64,000 bases of DNA from Halothiobacillus sp. (GTDB taxonomy: Bacteria > Pseudomonadota > Gammaproteobacteria > Halothiobacillales > Halothiobacillaceae), in the NCBI GenBank assembly GCA_024635755.1, contig JAGXIF010000007.1, forward strand, positions 62,001 to 126,000, given 5' to 3'. Below, piece by piece: positions 1 through 10,936 of the stretch. Position 1 is the first letter of the stretch. Each line of letters opens with the position of its first letter. The notes beneath the pieces are model-generated. The model was not told the origin of the DNA. It did no database searches and saw only the letters and a program-made list of their open reading frames with translations. Position numbers and translations under genes: made by a program.

Positions 1-957
1 CGATCCCGGCGTGGCGACGCTGTCACCGGTGAGGAGTTGTTCGACGTCGACTCGATCGAAGCGATAGAGGCTGCCACAGAAATCGCAGCGGATCTCGAGG
101 AGACCCGGGGTTTCCTCGTTGTTCTCCAGCGAGTCCTCGAGCTCCTCGCGGCCGAGACCGGCCAGCATCGCGCCCACGCCCTCGCGCGAGCAGTCGCAGT
201 TGAACTGCACCCGCGCCACGTCGTGAATCCGCAAGGCCTCCTGGTGGAACAGGCGGTGCAGCAGCTCGGGGGCGGTGACGGCCAGCATTTCGGCCCGCCC
301 CTTCTCGCCCACAAGGGTGTCGACCAGCTTGCCGACATGCTCGAACTCGGTTGCCGACCGCCCCGCCTCGGGGACGATGCCGCCGGTCTCCGGCATTTGC
401 TGGACGAGGATACCGGCGGTGGCTTGCCCGTCGGCGGCCAGCACCAGCCGGGTGGGCAACTGCTCTGACTGCTCGAAATAACCCTCGATGGCGTTCTCCA
501 AGCCTTCGCCGGCAATCGGCACCAGAGACTGGTAGCGGGTGCCCTCGTCCGGCTCGATGGTCAGCACCAGTTGGCCCTGCCCCATCAGGTCGGGCAGCGC
601 GCCGCCACTGCCGGCCAGGCGCTCGTCGTCCCATTTGGCCATGCAGCGAAAACGCCGATCCGAGCGCACCTGTACCACCAGCAGGCTTACCGGCCCACGG
701 CCGGCAAACTGCAGCACCAGCCGCCCCTCGAACTTGAGGCTGGCGACCATAAGCACCGCGCCGGCGACCGCCTGTCCCAGTAGGCTGGCCACCGCGGGTG
801 GGTAGGCACTGTTCTCGGTCGCCGCCTGCCAGGCCGACTCCAGCCGCAGGGAGACGCCACGCACACGGCCATCCTCGAAGGAAAACCGGAACAACTCGTC
901 CCCCTGGGGCAGCGCATGCCAGTCGATCGATTCGATATGGGTCGGTTCGTCGCTCAT
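1..957 (-). CDS. hslO: Hsp33 redox-regulated chaperone (C-terminus cut by window edge)
   Basis: Holdase chaperone of the cytosol, activated when oxidants release zinc from its C-terminal cysteines. The frame runs open from an ATG at 957 to the window edge (319 codons seen; the E. coli protein has 292, so little is missing). The zinc-site cysteines are visible as CDC (residues 254 and 256) and CDFC (291 and 294), the CxC...CxxC pattern that defines the family. It lies 3 bp after gatB and is probably the last gene of the gatCAB transcript. Assignment is secure; only the extreme C-terminus and stop are unseen. Confidence 0.93.
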   Translation of the reverse strand, partial: MSDEPTHIESIDWHALPQGDELFRFSFEDGRVRGVSLRLESAWQAATENSAYPPAVASLLGQAVAGAVLMVASLKFEGRLVLQFAGRGPVSLLVVQVRSDRRFRCMAKWDDERLAGSGGALPDLMGQGQLVLTIEPDEGTRYQSLVPIAGEGLENAIEGYFEQSEQLPTRLVLAADGQATAGILVQQMPETGGIVPEAGRSATEFEHVGKLVDTLVGEKGRAEMLAVTAPELLHRLFHQEALRIHDVARVQFNCDCSREGVGAMLAGLGREELEDSLENNEETPGLLEIRCDFCGSLYRFDRVDVEQLLTGDSVATPGS

Positions 958-960
958 CGC

Positions 961-2430
961 TTACTCGCCATCCAGCCGACGCTTGAGAACGTCGTTGACC
1001 GCCTTGGGATTGGCCTTGCCCTTGGCCGCCTTCATCACCTGGCCGACGAAAAAGCCGAACAGCTTGTCCTTGCCACCCCGGTAGGCCTCGACCTGGCCGG
1101 GATTGGCCTCGATCACCTCGTCGACCATCGCCTCGATCGCACCGGTATCCGATATCTGCTTGAGACCACGCGCTTCGATGATCGCATCCACCGAGCCTCC
1201 CTCCTCGGCCAGTGCCTCGAAGACCTCGCGACCGAGCTTGTTCGACAGCGTGCCGTCACCGACCCGCTCCAGCAGAGCGGCGAGCTTGTCCGGGTCCACC
1301 GGGCAGTCGGCAATCTCGAGTTCCAGCCGGTTGAGCAACGCGGCCACTTCGCCCATCACCCAGTTGGCGGCCAGTTTGGGGTCGATACCTGAGTGGGCAA
1401 TCACCGCCTCGAAGTACTCGGCCGTTGCACGACTGGAGGTCAGCACGCCGGCATCGTAGGCGCTCAGGCCGAATGACGACTGGTAACGCTCTGCCTTAGC
1501 GTCGGGCAGTTCGGGCAGCTCCTTGCGCCAGATATCGATGGTGGCCTGGTCGAGCACCACCGGCAACAGGTCCGGATCGGGGAAGTAGCGATAGTCGTCC
1601 GCCTCTTCCTTGGTGCGCATCAGGCGGGTCTCGTCACGGTCCGGGTCGTACAGGCGCGTGGCCTGGACCACTTCGCCGCCGGATTCGAGCAAGTCGACTT
1701 GGCGCTCGATCTCGAACTCGATCGCCCGCTGCAGAAAGCGGAACGAGTTGACGTTCTTGACCTCGGTGCGCGTGCCGAAGGCCTCGTCGCCCACGGGGCG
1801 CACCGAGACGTTGGCATCGACGCGGAACGAACCTTCCTGCATGTTGCCGTCGCAGATGCCCAGGTACTGCACGATCGCGTGGATCTTGCGGGCATAGGCC
1901 ACCGCTTGCTCCGGACTGCGCATGTCCGGCTCGGAGACGATCTCGACCAGCGGGGTACCCGCCCGGTTGAGGTCGATGCCGGTCATGCCGTGGAAGTCCT
2001 CGTGCAATGACTTGCCGGCATCTTCCTCGAGGTGGGCGCGGGTGACGCGCACCGTATGTTCCTGCGCCTGCTTGCCCTCACCGGTGGTGATGGTCACCGC
2101 CCCGCCGATCACGATCGGGCGGGCCAGCTGGGTCGTCTGGTAGCCCTTGGGCAGGTCGGGATAAAAGTAGTTCTTGCGATCGAAGCTCGACACCGGGGCG
2201 ACCTGGGCATCGATCGCCAGGCCGAACAGGGCTGCCATGCGGATGGCGCCTTCGTTGAGTACCGGCAGCACGCCCGGCAGACCCAGATCGACGGCACAGG
2301 CCTGGGCATTGGGCTCGGCGCCAAAGGCAGGCGAGGCGCCGGAAAAGATCTTGGAACGGGTGGCCAACTGGGCGTGGATTTCCAGGCCGATGACCGTTTC
2401 CCAGCCCGAAGGGATTGCGTATTGACTCAT
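961..2430 (-). CDS. gatB: Asp/Glu-tRNA amidotransferase subunit B
   Basis: GatB binds misacylated Asp-tRNA(Asn) or Glu-tRNA(Gln), phosphorylates the carboxylate and amidates it with ammonia delivered from GatA. The 489-residue protein has the family length. It opens with the GatB signature around [13 protein letters not shown], contains [13 protein letters not shown] in the kinase cradle and [11 protein letters not shown], and ends in a helical YqeY-like tRNA-binding tail. Start ATG at 2430 follows an AGGGA about 8 bp upstream. gatB sits 23 bp after gatA. The presence of GatCAB implies that the host makes Asn-tRNA and/or Gln-tRNA indirectly. Confidence 0.97.
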   Translation of the reverse strand: MSQYAIPSGWETVIGLEIHAQLATRSKIFSGASPAFGAEPNAQACAVDLGLPGVLPVLNEGAIRMAALFGLAIDAQVAPVSSFDRKNYFYPDLPKGYQTTQLARPIVIGGAVTITTGEGKQAQEHTVRVTRAHLEEDAGKSLHEDFHGMTGIDLNRAGTPLVEIVSEPDMRSPEQAVAYARKIHAIVQYLGICDGNMQEGSFRVDANVSVRPVGDEAFGTRTEVKNVNSFRFLQRAIEFEIERQVDLLESGGEVVQATRLYDPDRDETRLMRTKEEADDYRYFPDPDLLPVVLDQATIDIWRKELPELPDAKAERYQSSFGLSAYDAGVLTSSRATAEYFEAVIAHSGIDPKLAANWVMGEVAALLNRLELEIADCPVDPDKLAALLERVGDGTLSNKLGREVFEALAEEGGSVDAIIEARGLKQISDTGAIEAMVDEVIEANPGQVEAYRGGKDKLFGFFVGQVMKAAKGKANPKAVNDVLKRRLDGE

Positions 2431-2453
2431 GCGTGCGGTCCCTACCCTTCGCG

Positions 2454-3932
2454 TTATTGGTTGGAGGAGTCGACAGCGATCGACGGCATCCGCTCGTGCC
2501 AGTCCACCCGCTGCTGGTATTGATGAGCGACGTTGAGCAGGCGCGCCTCGTCGAAGTGCCTGCCGATCAGTTGCAGACCGACCGGGCGCCCGTCGACAAA
2601 GCCGGCCGGCACCGACATGCCCGGCAGACCGGCGAGGTTGACCGGAATGGTGAAGATGTCCTCGAGGTACATCTTTGCCGGATCGCTGCTATGGGCGCCA
2701 CGATCGAAGGCCGTCGTCGGCGTTACGGGGCCGGCGATCACGTCGCACTGCTCGAAGGCCCGGTCGAAGTGCTCGGCCACCAGGCGGCGCGCCTTCTGGG
2801 CCCGGAGATAGAATGCGTCGTAGTAGCCAGCCGATAGCGCGTAGGTGCCCACCAGGATGCGGCGCTTGACCTCCGCACCGAAGCCTTCCGAGCGGGTACG
2901 CTCGTACAGGTCCTGCAGGTCCTTGGGATCCTCGCAACGATAGCCAAAACGCACACCGTCGAATCGCGACAGGTTCGAGGAGGCCTCGGCCGGGGCGAGC
3001 AGGTAGTAGGCGGCCAGCGCCAGATCGGCATCCGGCAGGTCGATCTCCACGGGCTCGGCACCCGCGGCACGCAGCTCGTCTATCGCCGCCTGCACGGCAT
3101 CGCCCACCGCCGGGTCGAGCGCCTCGGAGAACCATTGCTTGGGAACACCCACGCGCAGCCCGGCGATCGAATCGTCGAGCGTGGTGTAATAATCCGGCAC
3201 AGGGCGGTTCACCGAGGTGGAATCGTGCGGATCGAACCCCGCCATCTCGCCTAGCACCTCGGCACAATCAGCAGCGCTCTTCGCCAGCACGCCGCCCTGA
3301 TCGAAGCTCGAGGCGTAAGCAATCATGCCGAAGCGCGATACCCGACCATAGGTGGGCTTGATGCCGGTTACGCCACAGAACGCCGCCGGTTGCCGGATCG
3401 AACCACCGGTGTCCGTGCCGGTGGCGAAGGGCACCAGACGGGCGGCGACGGCCGCTGCCGAGCCGCCGGAGGAACCGCCCGGCACCGCCTTTTCATCCCA
3501 GGGATTGGCCACCGCGCCGAAATAACTGTTTTCGTTGGACGACCCCATGGCGAACTCGTCCATATTGGCCTTGCCCAGCAGCACCGCACCCGAGCGGCTG
3601 AGCTTGTCGTGCACGGTCGCGTCGTAGGGCGCGACCCAGTCCGCCAGCATGCGCGAGCCGCAGGTGGTCCGGGTGCCGTGCGCGCAGAAGATGTCCTTGT
3701 GCACGAACGGAATGCCGGCAAGCCGACCATCGGCGTCGGCCGACCCCACGGGGTCGACCCGGCTGATCAGGCTGTTGAGTCTGGGGTCGATCGCCTCGAT
3801 GCGGGCCGCGAAGGTCGAGGCCAGCTCGGTCGCACGCAGTTCGCCGGACTCGAGACGCTGGCGCAGCTGCGCAATCGATGCATTGATCAGTTCGGAATCG
3901 CCGGAGGCGGATTGTTGCGGGTTACTGGACAC
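2454..3932 (-). CDS. gatA: Asp/Glu-tRNA amidotransferase subunit A (amidase)
   Basis: Glutaminase subunit of GatCAB, amidase-signature family, 492 residues. The Ser-cisSer-Lys triad is visible: Lys79 in FVHKD, Ser154 in the glycine/serine-rich GGSSGGS stretch (152-158) and Ser178 in [10 protein letters not shown], the same numbering as in the well-studied Staphylococcus enzyme. The most upstream plausible start is a GTG at 3932 with a weak GGGA 9 bp before it; this gives the expected N-terminus, with the helical segment preceding the catalytic Lys. It lies between gatC and gatB in one minus-strand operon. Confidence 0.97.
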   Translation of the reverse strand: MSSNPQQSASGDSELINASIAQLRQRLESGELRATELASTFAARIEAIDPRLNSLISRVDPVGSADADGRLAGIPFVHKDIFCAHGTRTTCGSRMLADWVAPYDATVHDKLSRSGAVLLGKANMDEFAMGSSNENSYFGAVANPWDEKAVPGGSSGGSAAAVAARLVPFATGTDTGGSIRQPAAFCGVTGIKPTYGRVSRFGMIAYASSFDQGGVLAKSAADCAEVLGEMAGFDPHDSTSVNRPVPDYYTTLDDSIAGLRVGVPKQWFSEALDPAVGDAVQAAIDELRAAGAEPVEIDLPDADLALAAYYLLAPAEASSNLSRFDGVRFGYRCEDPKDLQDLYERTRSEGFGAEVKRRILVGTYALSAGYYDAFYLRAQKARRLVAEHFDRAFEQCDVIAGPVTPTTAFDRGAHSSDPAKMYLEDIFTIPVNLAGLPGMSVPAGFVDGRPVGLQLIGRHFDEARLLNVAHQYQQRVDWHERMPSIAVDSSNQ

Positions 3933-4015
3933 GAAATGATTTCCCGATGTTCAGTGATGTCTTGAAATGACAGGAGTGGAGACCCCGACCTACGGCGGGC
4001 CGGCTGCCCGGTCGC

Positions 4016-4312
4016 CTATTCGATGACCTTGGGGACGAGGAACAAGCCGTTTTCCTGAGCGGGTGCGCCGGCCATCAGCGTCTCGCGCCGATCACCTTCG
4101 CTGACCACGTCGGCCCGCAGGAATTGGGTCTGGTCGAGCGGATGAGCCATCGGCTCGAGCTCGTTGAGGCGCGGATCGCCGAGCTTGTCGGCCTGCTCCA
4201 GGATCGCGTTGAGATCCGAGCGCAGGGCATCGGTCCAATCCGGTTCGATAGCGATGCGGGCCAGGTGGGCCACGGCCTGCAACTGGTCATTGGTCAACGA
4301 CATCGTCGTCAC
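4016..4312 (-). CDS. gatC: Asp/Glu-tRNA amidotransferase subunit C
   Basis: Small (98 aa) scaffold subunit that wraps around GatA and GatB. The N-terminal helix pair (LTNDQLQAVAHLARI), the central LNAILEQADKL and the proline-rich C-terminal belt (NELEPMAHPL...LRADVV) match GatC. The ATG at 4312 has a GAGGGG 8 bp upstream; a second Met at residue 4 is less well placed. First gene of the gatCAB-hslO run; 83 bp separate it from gatA, a longer spacer than elsewhere in the operon. Confidence 0.95.
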   Translation of the reverse strand: MTTMSLTNDQLQAVAHLARIAIEPDWTDALRSDLNAILEQADKLGDPRLNELEPMAHPLDQTQFLRADVVSEGDRRETLMAGAPAQENGLFLVPKVIE

Positions 4313-5713
<1,401 letters not shown>

Positions 5714-5724
5714 CGGCGCCGACC

Positions 5725-6624
5725 ATGGCGCTGTTCGACACCCATCGACCGGGGTTCAATCTGCTGCTGATTCTGGTGGTCGTCTCCATCGCGCTGATGA
5801 GCCTCGATCGCATCGGCACCCGTTGGGTGAGCGAGTTGGACAACGGCCTGGGCGGGGCCACCGATGGCGTAATCCGGGTCATCCATCAGCCGATCGAGCT
5901 TACCCAGTCCGTCTTGCAGTGGTTCGTCGACCGCGACCAGCTGCATGCCGAACTCGAACGCCTCCGGGAAGAGAACACGTTACTGCGTGGCCAGATGCAG
6001 CAGTTCGTCAGCCTCCGCCACGAGGTCGACTCGCTGCGGGAGATGCTGCACGGCCCCGCCGCCGAGATACCGGCCGTACTGCTTGCCCGCCGAGTCGGCC
6101 ATCCTCCCCGCACCCAAGGCAACCTCTTCACCATCGGCCGCGGCCTTGCCGACGACATCGAGCCGGGCAACCCGGTTGTCGATGCCCATGGTGTGGTCGG
6201 ACAGGTGCTCCGCAGCACCCGGACGGGCGCCACTGTCATCCAGCTAACCTCCCGCGATCACATGCTCTCGGTGTTACTGGGTGATACCGGGCGGACCACC
6301 CTGCTGCGCGGCACGGGCGACGACGAGCTTGTCGCCGAGCGCGTCCCCGAACGGACCCGGATCGCGCCGGGTGACCTGCTGACCACCTCGGGCATCGATG
6401 CCGCCTTCCCCCGTGGCTTTCCCGTCGCGCGGGTGACTGCCATCGAGACCGACGAGGCGCAGGGATTCGTGCGCGTACTGGCCGAACCGATCGCCGATCT
6501 CGCCCGCCTGAACCACGTCCTGGTGATCACCGCTCCACCGGATGCACCTAGTGCCCAGTCGAATGGCGAAGAGGTCGCGGCCGAGCGGCCCGATGTGAAC
6601 GGAGAGGCAGCCGATGTCGACTAG
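5725..6624 (+). CDS. mreC: Rod-shape-determining protein MreC
   Basis: Bitopic inner-membrane protein that links MreB to periplasmic wall-synthesis enzymes. The 299-residue sequence shows the canonical order: short cytoplasmic start, one membrane helix (about residues 12-30), a coiled coil (about 70-108, rich in LERLREEN-type heptads) and a beta-rich periplasmic domain with GRGLADDIEPGNPVV and an RIAPGDLLTTSG strand. It follows mreB by 11 bp and overlaps mreD by 11 bp, consistent with translational coupling. The charged tail after about residue 275 is variable in this family. Confidence 0.96.
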   Translation: MALFDTHRPGFNLLLILVVVSIALMSLDRIGTRWVSELDNGLGGATDGVIRVIHQPIELTQSVLQWFVDRDQLHAELERLREENTLLRGQMQQFVSLRHEVDSLREMLHGPAAEIPAVLLARRVGHPPRTQGNLFTIGRGLADDIEPGNPVVDAHGVVGQVLRSTRTGATVIQLTSRDHMLSVLLGDTGRTTLLRGTGDDELVAERVPERTRIAPGDLLTTSGIDAAFPRGFPVARVTAIETDEAQGFVRVLAEPIADLARLNHVLVITAPPDAPSAQSNGEEVAAERPDVNGEAADVD

Positions 6625-7087
6625 CTGGATCGCGATCGTTCTCAGCAGCCTGGTCGCGCTGGTGCTGACCATGTTGCCGCTGCCGCCGGAAGTGCAGATC
6701 CACAACCCGCAATGGTTGCTGCTGACCGTGATCTTCTGGTCGCTGTATCGCCCCGCTCAAGCGGGGCTGATATACGCCTGGTGTGCCGGCCTGCTGCTGG
6801 ACGTGGCGACCAATGGCCTGCTCGGACTCAACGCCCTGCTGTTCACCCTGACCGCCTTTTTGCTGCTCTCCCTGCGGGTTCGGCTCAGCGCCGCGCCCTT
6901 GCTTTCCCAAGCCCTGTTGATTGCCGGCTTCACGCTGGCCTATCTGGCGGTTGCGTTGTGGGTGGAAGGGATAGCCGGCGACCTGGTCTCGATGGCGACC
7001 TACCTGTCCCGGGCGATCAGCAACCTCGCCGCCTGGCCGGTGGTCTACTTCCTCCTGAGCCGACCGGGCAAAGGCGCCTCACGCTAA
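6614..7087 (+). CDS. mreD: Rod-shape-determining membrane protein MreD
   Basis: 157-residue polytopic inner-membrane partner of MreC. About five hydrophobic helices are evident, and HNPQWLLLTVIFWSLYRP followed by GLLLDVATNGLLGLNAL is the conserved MreD core. Its start lies inside the end of mreC. The usual downstream partners of the elongasome (mrdA/pbp2 and rodA) are not here; the next gene, dgkA, is on the opposite strand. No clear terminator was found in the 141 bp before dgkA. Confidence 0.95.
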   Translation: MSTSWIAIVLSSLVALVLTMLPLPPEVQIHNPQWLLLTVIFWSLYRPAQAGLIYAWCAGLLLDVATNGLLGLNALLFTLTAFLLLSLRVRLSAAPLLSQALLIAGFTLAYLAVALWVEGIAGDLVSMATYLSRAISNLAAWPVVYFLLSRPGKGASR

Positions 7088-7228
7088 GCGGGAACTTGCC
7101 CACCCAGGGTCCGTACGTCCAGGGTTCGTCAGGATCCATCTGCGGCATGGCGAGGCCCGCCCAGGGTGGCCCCAACCCAAGCAAGTTATAGGTACCGAAT
7201 GGTCAGCGGACCTGACAAATCGTGGCCG

Positions 7229-7588
7229 CTAGCCCAGCAGCAACAGCGCCCAGACCACCGCGGCCAGCACGATGGCCACCAGCACGGCCGCCGCCCCCAC
7301 ATCCTTGGCGCGGCCAGATAGCTTGTGTGGGTCGGTCCCCACCCGGTCGACGACGTTCTCGACCGCCGTGTTGAGCAACTCGATCACCAAGACGTTGATC
7401 ACCACCGCGGCCAAAAGTGCCCGCTCTACGGCCGACTCTCCCAGCAGCCAGGCCACCGGCAGAGCCACCAGGGCGACCACCACCTCCTGGCGGAACGCCT
7501 CCTCCTTGCGCCATGCCGCCCGCAGGCCTTGCATGGAATAACGGGCGGCAAACAACACCCGCTTGATACCCAGTCTTTCAGAGGCCAT
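7229..7588 (-). CDS. dgkA: Diacylglycerol kinase DgkA
   Basis: Small trimeric inner-membrane kinase that recycles diacylglycerol to phosphatidic acid. It has 119 residues (122 in E. coli), three predicted helices after an amphipathic N-terminus, GLRAAWRKEEAFRQE, the catalytic ELLNTAVENVVDR (Glu70, Asn73, Glu77) and LSGRAKDVGAAAV (Lys95-Asp96), all in the positions expected from E. coli. The ATG at 7588 has GGAG 8 bp upstream. It follows gcvH by 17 bp on the same strand, so the two are probably co-transcribed without an obvious functional link. Confidence 0.95.
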   Translation of the reverse strand: MASERLGIKRVLFAARYSMQGLRAAWRKEEAFRQEVVVALVALPVAWLLGESAVERALLAAVVINVLVIELLNTAVENVVDRVGTDPHKLSGRAKDVGAAAVLVAIVLAAVVWALLLLG

Positions 7589-7605
7589 CGGCCAATCTCC
7601 GCGCG

Positions 7606-7986
7606 TCAGTCGGTTGCTTCGAGCATGCGGCCGTATTCATCCGCACTCATCCATTCCGACAACTCGCCGATCGGCCTGATACGCAGGATCCAACCTTCAT
7701 CCAGCGGATCGTCGTTGATCAGCTCGGGGCTCTCCTCCAACGCCTCGTTGACCTCCACCACTTCACCATCCGCCGGGCAGAGCACATCGGAGGCGGCCTT
7801 GACCGACTCCAGCGTGGCGCAGGGCGCCCCTTCAGAAACCACCTGGCCGACATCGGGCAGGTCGGCGAAGACCACGTCGCCCAGCATCTCCTGGCCCTGC
7901 TCGGTCACGCCGACCGTCACCAGGCCGTCTTCCACCGTGTACCACTCATGGGTCTCCCCGTACTGCCGGTCCTGCCGAATGTCCAT
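7606..7986 (-). CDS. gcvH: Glycine cleavage system H protein (lipoyl carrier)
   Basis: Carries the aminomethyl group on lipoamide between the P, T and L proteins of glycine cleavage. The 126-residue frame from the ATG at 7986 has the family length. Lys63 in ATLESVKAASDV is the lipoylation site, followed by the GEVVEVNEALEESPELIN stretch. The open frame continues upstream as far as 8226, but that part lacks conservation and 7986 has an AGAGG upstream, so the shorter start was chosen. gcvT and gcvP are not nearby; the H protein could also serve lipoate trafficking. The sequence looks canonical, not like the divergent LbpA lipoate-binding proteins of sulfur oxidation. Confidence 0.93.
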   Translation of the reverse strand: MDIRQDRQYGETHEWYTVEDGLVTVGVTEQGQEMLGDVVFADLPDVGQVVSEGAPCATLESVKAASDVLCPADGEVVEVNEALEESPELINDDPLDEGWILRIRPIGELSEWMSADEYGRMLEATD

Positions 7987-8543
7987 GGGAATGTCTGCCT
8001 CTTTTTTGGGGGTGGAACAAGCCACGAATTTTGGCACAAAACGCTGCCCCATCACGGTCCGCTTTGGTAATCGCCTCGACCGAGGGGACATATGCCGCGG
8101 CCGCCGCTGATTCCACGCAGCCACTGGCTTCATACACACGCCACTCTCTCGGCGCTTCCCCATTCCTCTCCTGTCTAACGGAGAGACAACGGATAAACAC
8201 CACAAACAATCAAGAGAATGGATCACAAGATCATGACACCGCAGAGCCGATTACATCGGCGGCGTGGACCTGTGTTGGGCCCGATCGGCCGAAGCTTTCG
8301 GGCGCGCCTCACCGCCCGGTTCCAATTCTCCAACCGCTTTTCTCCAGACTGCCAAGCAAGAGCGTGGCCTTGCGCCAGCGCCGGGGCCGCCGTTTATTAC
8401 CTGACAAGAAACCAGGAGCCCCTTCAGGCCAATCCCGAGACAAACAGCCGGACAGCCGACATAACAACAAGGCCCCGTGACGGCAGACGCCGGCACGGGG
8501 CCTAATGAACACAACGGGCCGGCCAGGGAAGCCGACTCGGCGT
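7987..8543. other. Gene-free stretch between gcvH and the sigma-54 activator
   Basis: 557 bp without a supported gene. The minus strand next to gcvH must contain its promoter and leader; I looked for the conserved glycine-riboswitch core there and did not find it. An inverted repeat CTCTCC-N8-GGAGAG lies at 8166-8185. The right end contains the terminator of the sigma-54 activator gene (8461-8502). Short open frames here have no recognisable protein features. Confidence 0.6.
8461..8502 (-). terminator. Rho-independent terminator of the sigma-54 activator gene
   Basis: Perfect 9-bp stem GGCCCCGTG (8471-8479) / CACGGGGCC (8494-8502) with a 14-nt loop. On the minus strand it is followed by the T-rich TTGTTGTTAT. 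It starts 41 bp after the activator stop codon. Confidence 0.75.
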
Positions 8544-9515
8544 CTATTCGATGGCGAATTTCTTCAGCCGGTATAGGAAGGTGTCGCGCGAGAGGCTCAG
8601 GAGACGCGCGGCGCGCGACTTGTTGCCACCGGTCTGCGCAAGCGCCTGGCGCAACAGGTCGCTCTCCACCGCCTCGAGATCCACCCCGCCTTCGGGCAGC
8701 ACAAACCCCGGCGCGATCGCCCCGCCGCGCTCGCTCTGGACCGCCGAACGCATCGTCGGGGGCAGGGCCTCGACGCCCACCACGCTGCCGGCATGGAAGA
8801 TCACCAGTCGTTCCGCCAGTTGGCGCAATTCGCGGATGTTGCCCGGCCAGCGATAGCGCCGCAGCACCCCACTGGCACGCGCGGTCAGGCGGGGGACGGC
8901 AACGCCGCTCGCACGGGCGTTTTCCTCGAGAAACTGACCGAACAGCCATTCGATATCCCCCTGGCGATCCCGCAGGGGAATAAGCTCGACCGGCACCCCG
9001 GCGAGCCGAAAATACAGGTCGGCACGGAATTCACCGGCCTCGACCATCCCGGCGAGATCGCGGTGCGTGGCCGCCACCACGCGCAGGTTCACGCGCCGCG
9101 TACCGGTCTCGCCGACCGCACGGGCTTCGCCGTTCTCCAGCAGCCGCAGAAGCTTGGCCTGCAGGGACAATGGCAATTCACCCAGCTCGTCGAGGAACAA
9201 CGTGCCGCCATCGGCCTGGTCGACCAGGCCGGACTGGTCGGCCAGGGCGCCAGTGAAGGCACCCCGGCGATGACCGAACAGGGTCGACTCGGCCAGGTCA
9301 GCGGGGATCGTGGCACAGTTGACCGTCACCAGGGGCCGAGACGCTCGTGACGATCCGGCATGGATGGCCCGTGCCGCCAGTTCCTTGCCCGTGCCGGTCT
9401 CACCAGTGATCAGGACCGTCGCGTCGGTGGCGGCCACTAGGCCGATGCTTCTCAAAGTCGCCTCGAAACGTGGCGACTGGCTGCGTAATGCCTCAAGATA
9501 ACGATTTGTGCTCAT
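8544..9515 (-). CDS. Orphan sigma-54-dependent transcriptional activator (AAA+ plus Fis-type HTH)
   Basis: Enhancer-binding protein that remodels sigma-54 holoenzyme. The 323-residue form starting at [10 protein letters not shown] (ATG 9515) has almost no N-terminal regulatory domain, only about 20 residues before the AAA+ core. Visible are Walker A GETGTGKE (38-45), GAFTGA (85-90, the sigma-54 contact loop), Walker [13 protein letters not shown], the [10 protein letters not shown] region and a C-terminal Fis-like helix-turn-helix ([18 protein letters not shown]). PspF has the same layout and size, but the sequence is not specifically PspF and no psp genes are adjacent, so activity is presumably controlled by a partner protein. 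A longer start at 9641 is possible but unconvincing. Target unknown. Confidence 0.9.
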   Translation of the reverse strand: MSTNRYLEALRSQSPRFEATLRSIGLVAATDATVLITGETGTGKELAARAIHAGSSRASRPLVTVNCATIPADLAESTLFGHRRGAFTGALADQSGLVDQADGGTLFLDELGELPLSLQAKLLRLLENGEARAVGETGTRRVNLRVVAATHRDLAGMVEAGEFRADLYFRLAGVPVELIPLRDRQGDIEWLFGQFLEENARASGVAVPRLTARASGVLRRYRWPGNIRELRQLAERLVIFHAGSVVGVEALPPTMRSAVQSERGGAIAPGFVLPEGGVDLEAVESDLLRQALAQTGGNKSRAARLLSLSRDTFLYRLKKFAIE

Positions 9516-9664
9516 GACGTTCGTCCAGCGCAGATGACGAGTTTGAGCACATAGTTTACCGCCAGCAGACGCGGCGATAAAGCAGGCTTTTCGCCACAAA
9601 AGCCCGGCTTGGGAAGGTCTGCTCGAATCCAATACCGCCAATCGTCGACCGATCAGGAGAACGC

Positions 9665-10936
9665 ATGCCTCTTCCCGTGGACCCCGATCCCGTCACGCAG
9701 GGCCTCGAGTGCTACATCGTCGGCGGCGCCGTGCGCGATCATCTGCTCGACCGCCCCATGGTCGACCACGACTGGGTCGTGGTGGGCGCCACACCGCAAC
9801 AAATACTCGATCGCGGCTTTCGCCAGGTGGGGGCGGATTTCCCGGTTTTCCTCCACCCCCAATCCGGGGAGGAGTACGCCCTGGCGCGCACGGAACGCAA
9901 GCAGGGGCGCGGTTATCACGGCTTTGCCGTGCACGCCGACCCCAGCGTGACCCTCGACGACGACCTGGCCCGCCGTGACCTGACCATCAACGCGATGGCC
10001 ATGCGCGAAGATGGCCAGATCGTCGATCCCTTTGGCGGCCAGAAAGACCTGGCGGAGCGGCTTTTACGGCACGTCGGGCCGGCTTTCGTCGAGGACCCCC
10101 TGCGGGTGCTTCGCGTGGCGCGCTTTGCTGCGCAACTGTCAGAGCACGGTTTTACCGTGGCCCCGGACACCCAGACGCTGTTGCAGCGGATGAGCGCCTC
10201 CGGCGAGTTGGCCGACCTCACACCCGAACGCGTTTGGGCAGAAACCGCCAAGGCCCTGGCCTCCCCACGGCCTTCTCGCTACTTCCAGGTATTGCGCGAG
10301 ACGGGGGCCCTGGCCGAGGTACTCCCCGAGGTCGACGCCCTGTTCGGCGTCCCGCAACCGGAGCAATACCACCCCGAGGTGGACACCGGCATCCACACCA
10401 TGCTGGTACTGGACGCCGCGGCCGCATTGAGTACGTCGATCGCGGTGCGTTTCGCCGCCCTCTGCCACGACCTGGGCAAGGCCCTCACTCCCCCGGAGGA
10501 ATGGCCGCAACACATCGGCCATGAGCAACGCGGCGTCGCCCCCACGCGCGTCCTGTGCGAGCGACTCCGTACGCCCAAGGCGGTCAAGGAACTGGCCGTG
10601 CTCGTCACCCGCACGCATGGCCGCGTGCACCAGGCGCTGAACATGCGCGACGCCACCCTCGTCGATCTGCTCGAACAGCTCGACGCGTTGCGCCGCCCCG
10701 AACGATTCGAGGACGTCCTGACGGTCTGCCACGCCGACTCACGCGGCAAGCCGAGCTCCGAGCATGTCGATTACCCCAAGGGCGACTGGCTGCGCCGGGT
10801 GCGCGATGCCATCGCCGACATCTCGCCACGCCCGTTGGTGGAACAAGGCTACCGCGGCGCGGAAATCGGAGAGAAGCTGCACCAGGAGCGTATCCGGGCC
10901 GTGGCCCGGCTGCGGGCCGAGCGCGATCAGGACTAG
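9665..10936 (+). CDS. cca: Multifunctional CCA tRNA nucleotidyltransferase with HD domain
   Basis: Adds or repairs the 3' CCA end of tRNAs. The 423-residue protein has the class II nucleotidyltransferase core: YIVGGAVRD (about 16-24), the catalytic DHDWVVVG aspartates, [10 protein letters not shown], and the nucleotide-selecting [16 protein letters not shown]. After the tRNA-binding helices an HD phosphohydrolase domain follows (LCHDLGKA), giving the phosphatase/phosphodiesterase activities of the gammaproteobacterial form. The ATG at 9665 has AGGAG 7 bp upstream. Its TAG shares a CTAG palindrome with the stop of convergent metE. Confidence 0.97.
   Translation: MPLPVDPDPVTQGLECYIVGGAVRDHLLDRPMVDHDWVVVGATPQQILDRGFRQVGADFPVFLHPQSGEEYALARTERKQGRGYHGFAVHADPSVTLDDDLARRDLTINAMAMREDGQIVDPFGGQKDLAERLLRHVGPAFVEDPLRVLRVARFAAQLSEHGFTVAPDTQTLLQRMSASGELADLTPERVWAETAKALASPRPSRYFQVLRETGALAEVLPEVDALFGVPQPEQYHPEVDTGIHTMLVLDAAAALSTSIAVRFAALCHDLGKALTPPEEWPQHIGHEQRGVAPTRVLCERLRTPKAVKELAVLVTRTHGRVHQALNMRDATLVDLLEQLDALRRPERFEDVLTVCHADSRGKPSSEHVDYPKGDWLRRVRDAIADISPRPLVEQGYRGAEIGEKLHQERIRAVARLRAERDQD

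Noticed and set aside
8031-8048. Sigma-54 promoter-like TTGGCAC near the orphan activator
   Set aside because: The downstream GC lies one base too far from the GG for a -24/-12 promoter.
7606-8226. Longer gcvH with an 80-residue N-terminal extension
   Set aside because: The extension is unconserved in composition, and the ATG at 7986 gives the exact family length with a usable ribosome-binding site.
7987-8250. Glycine riboswitch upstream of gcvH
   Set aside because: The conserved aptamer core was not found on the minus strand of this stretch.
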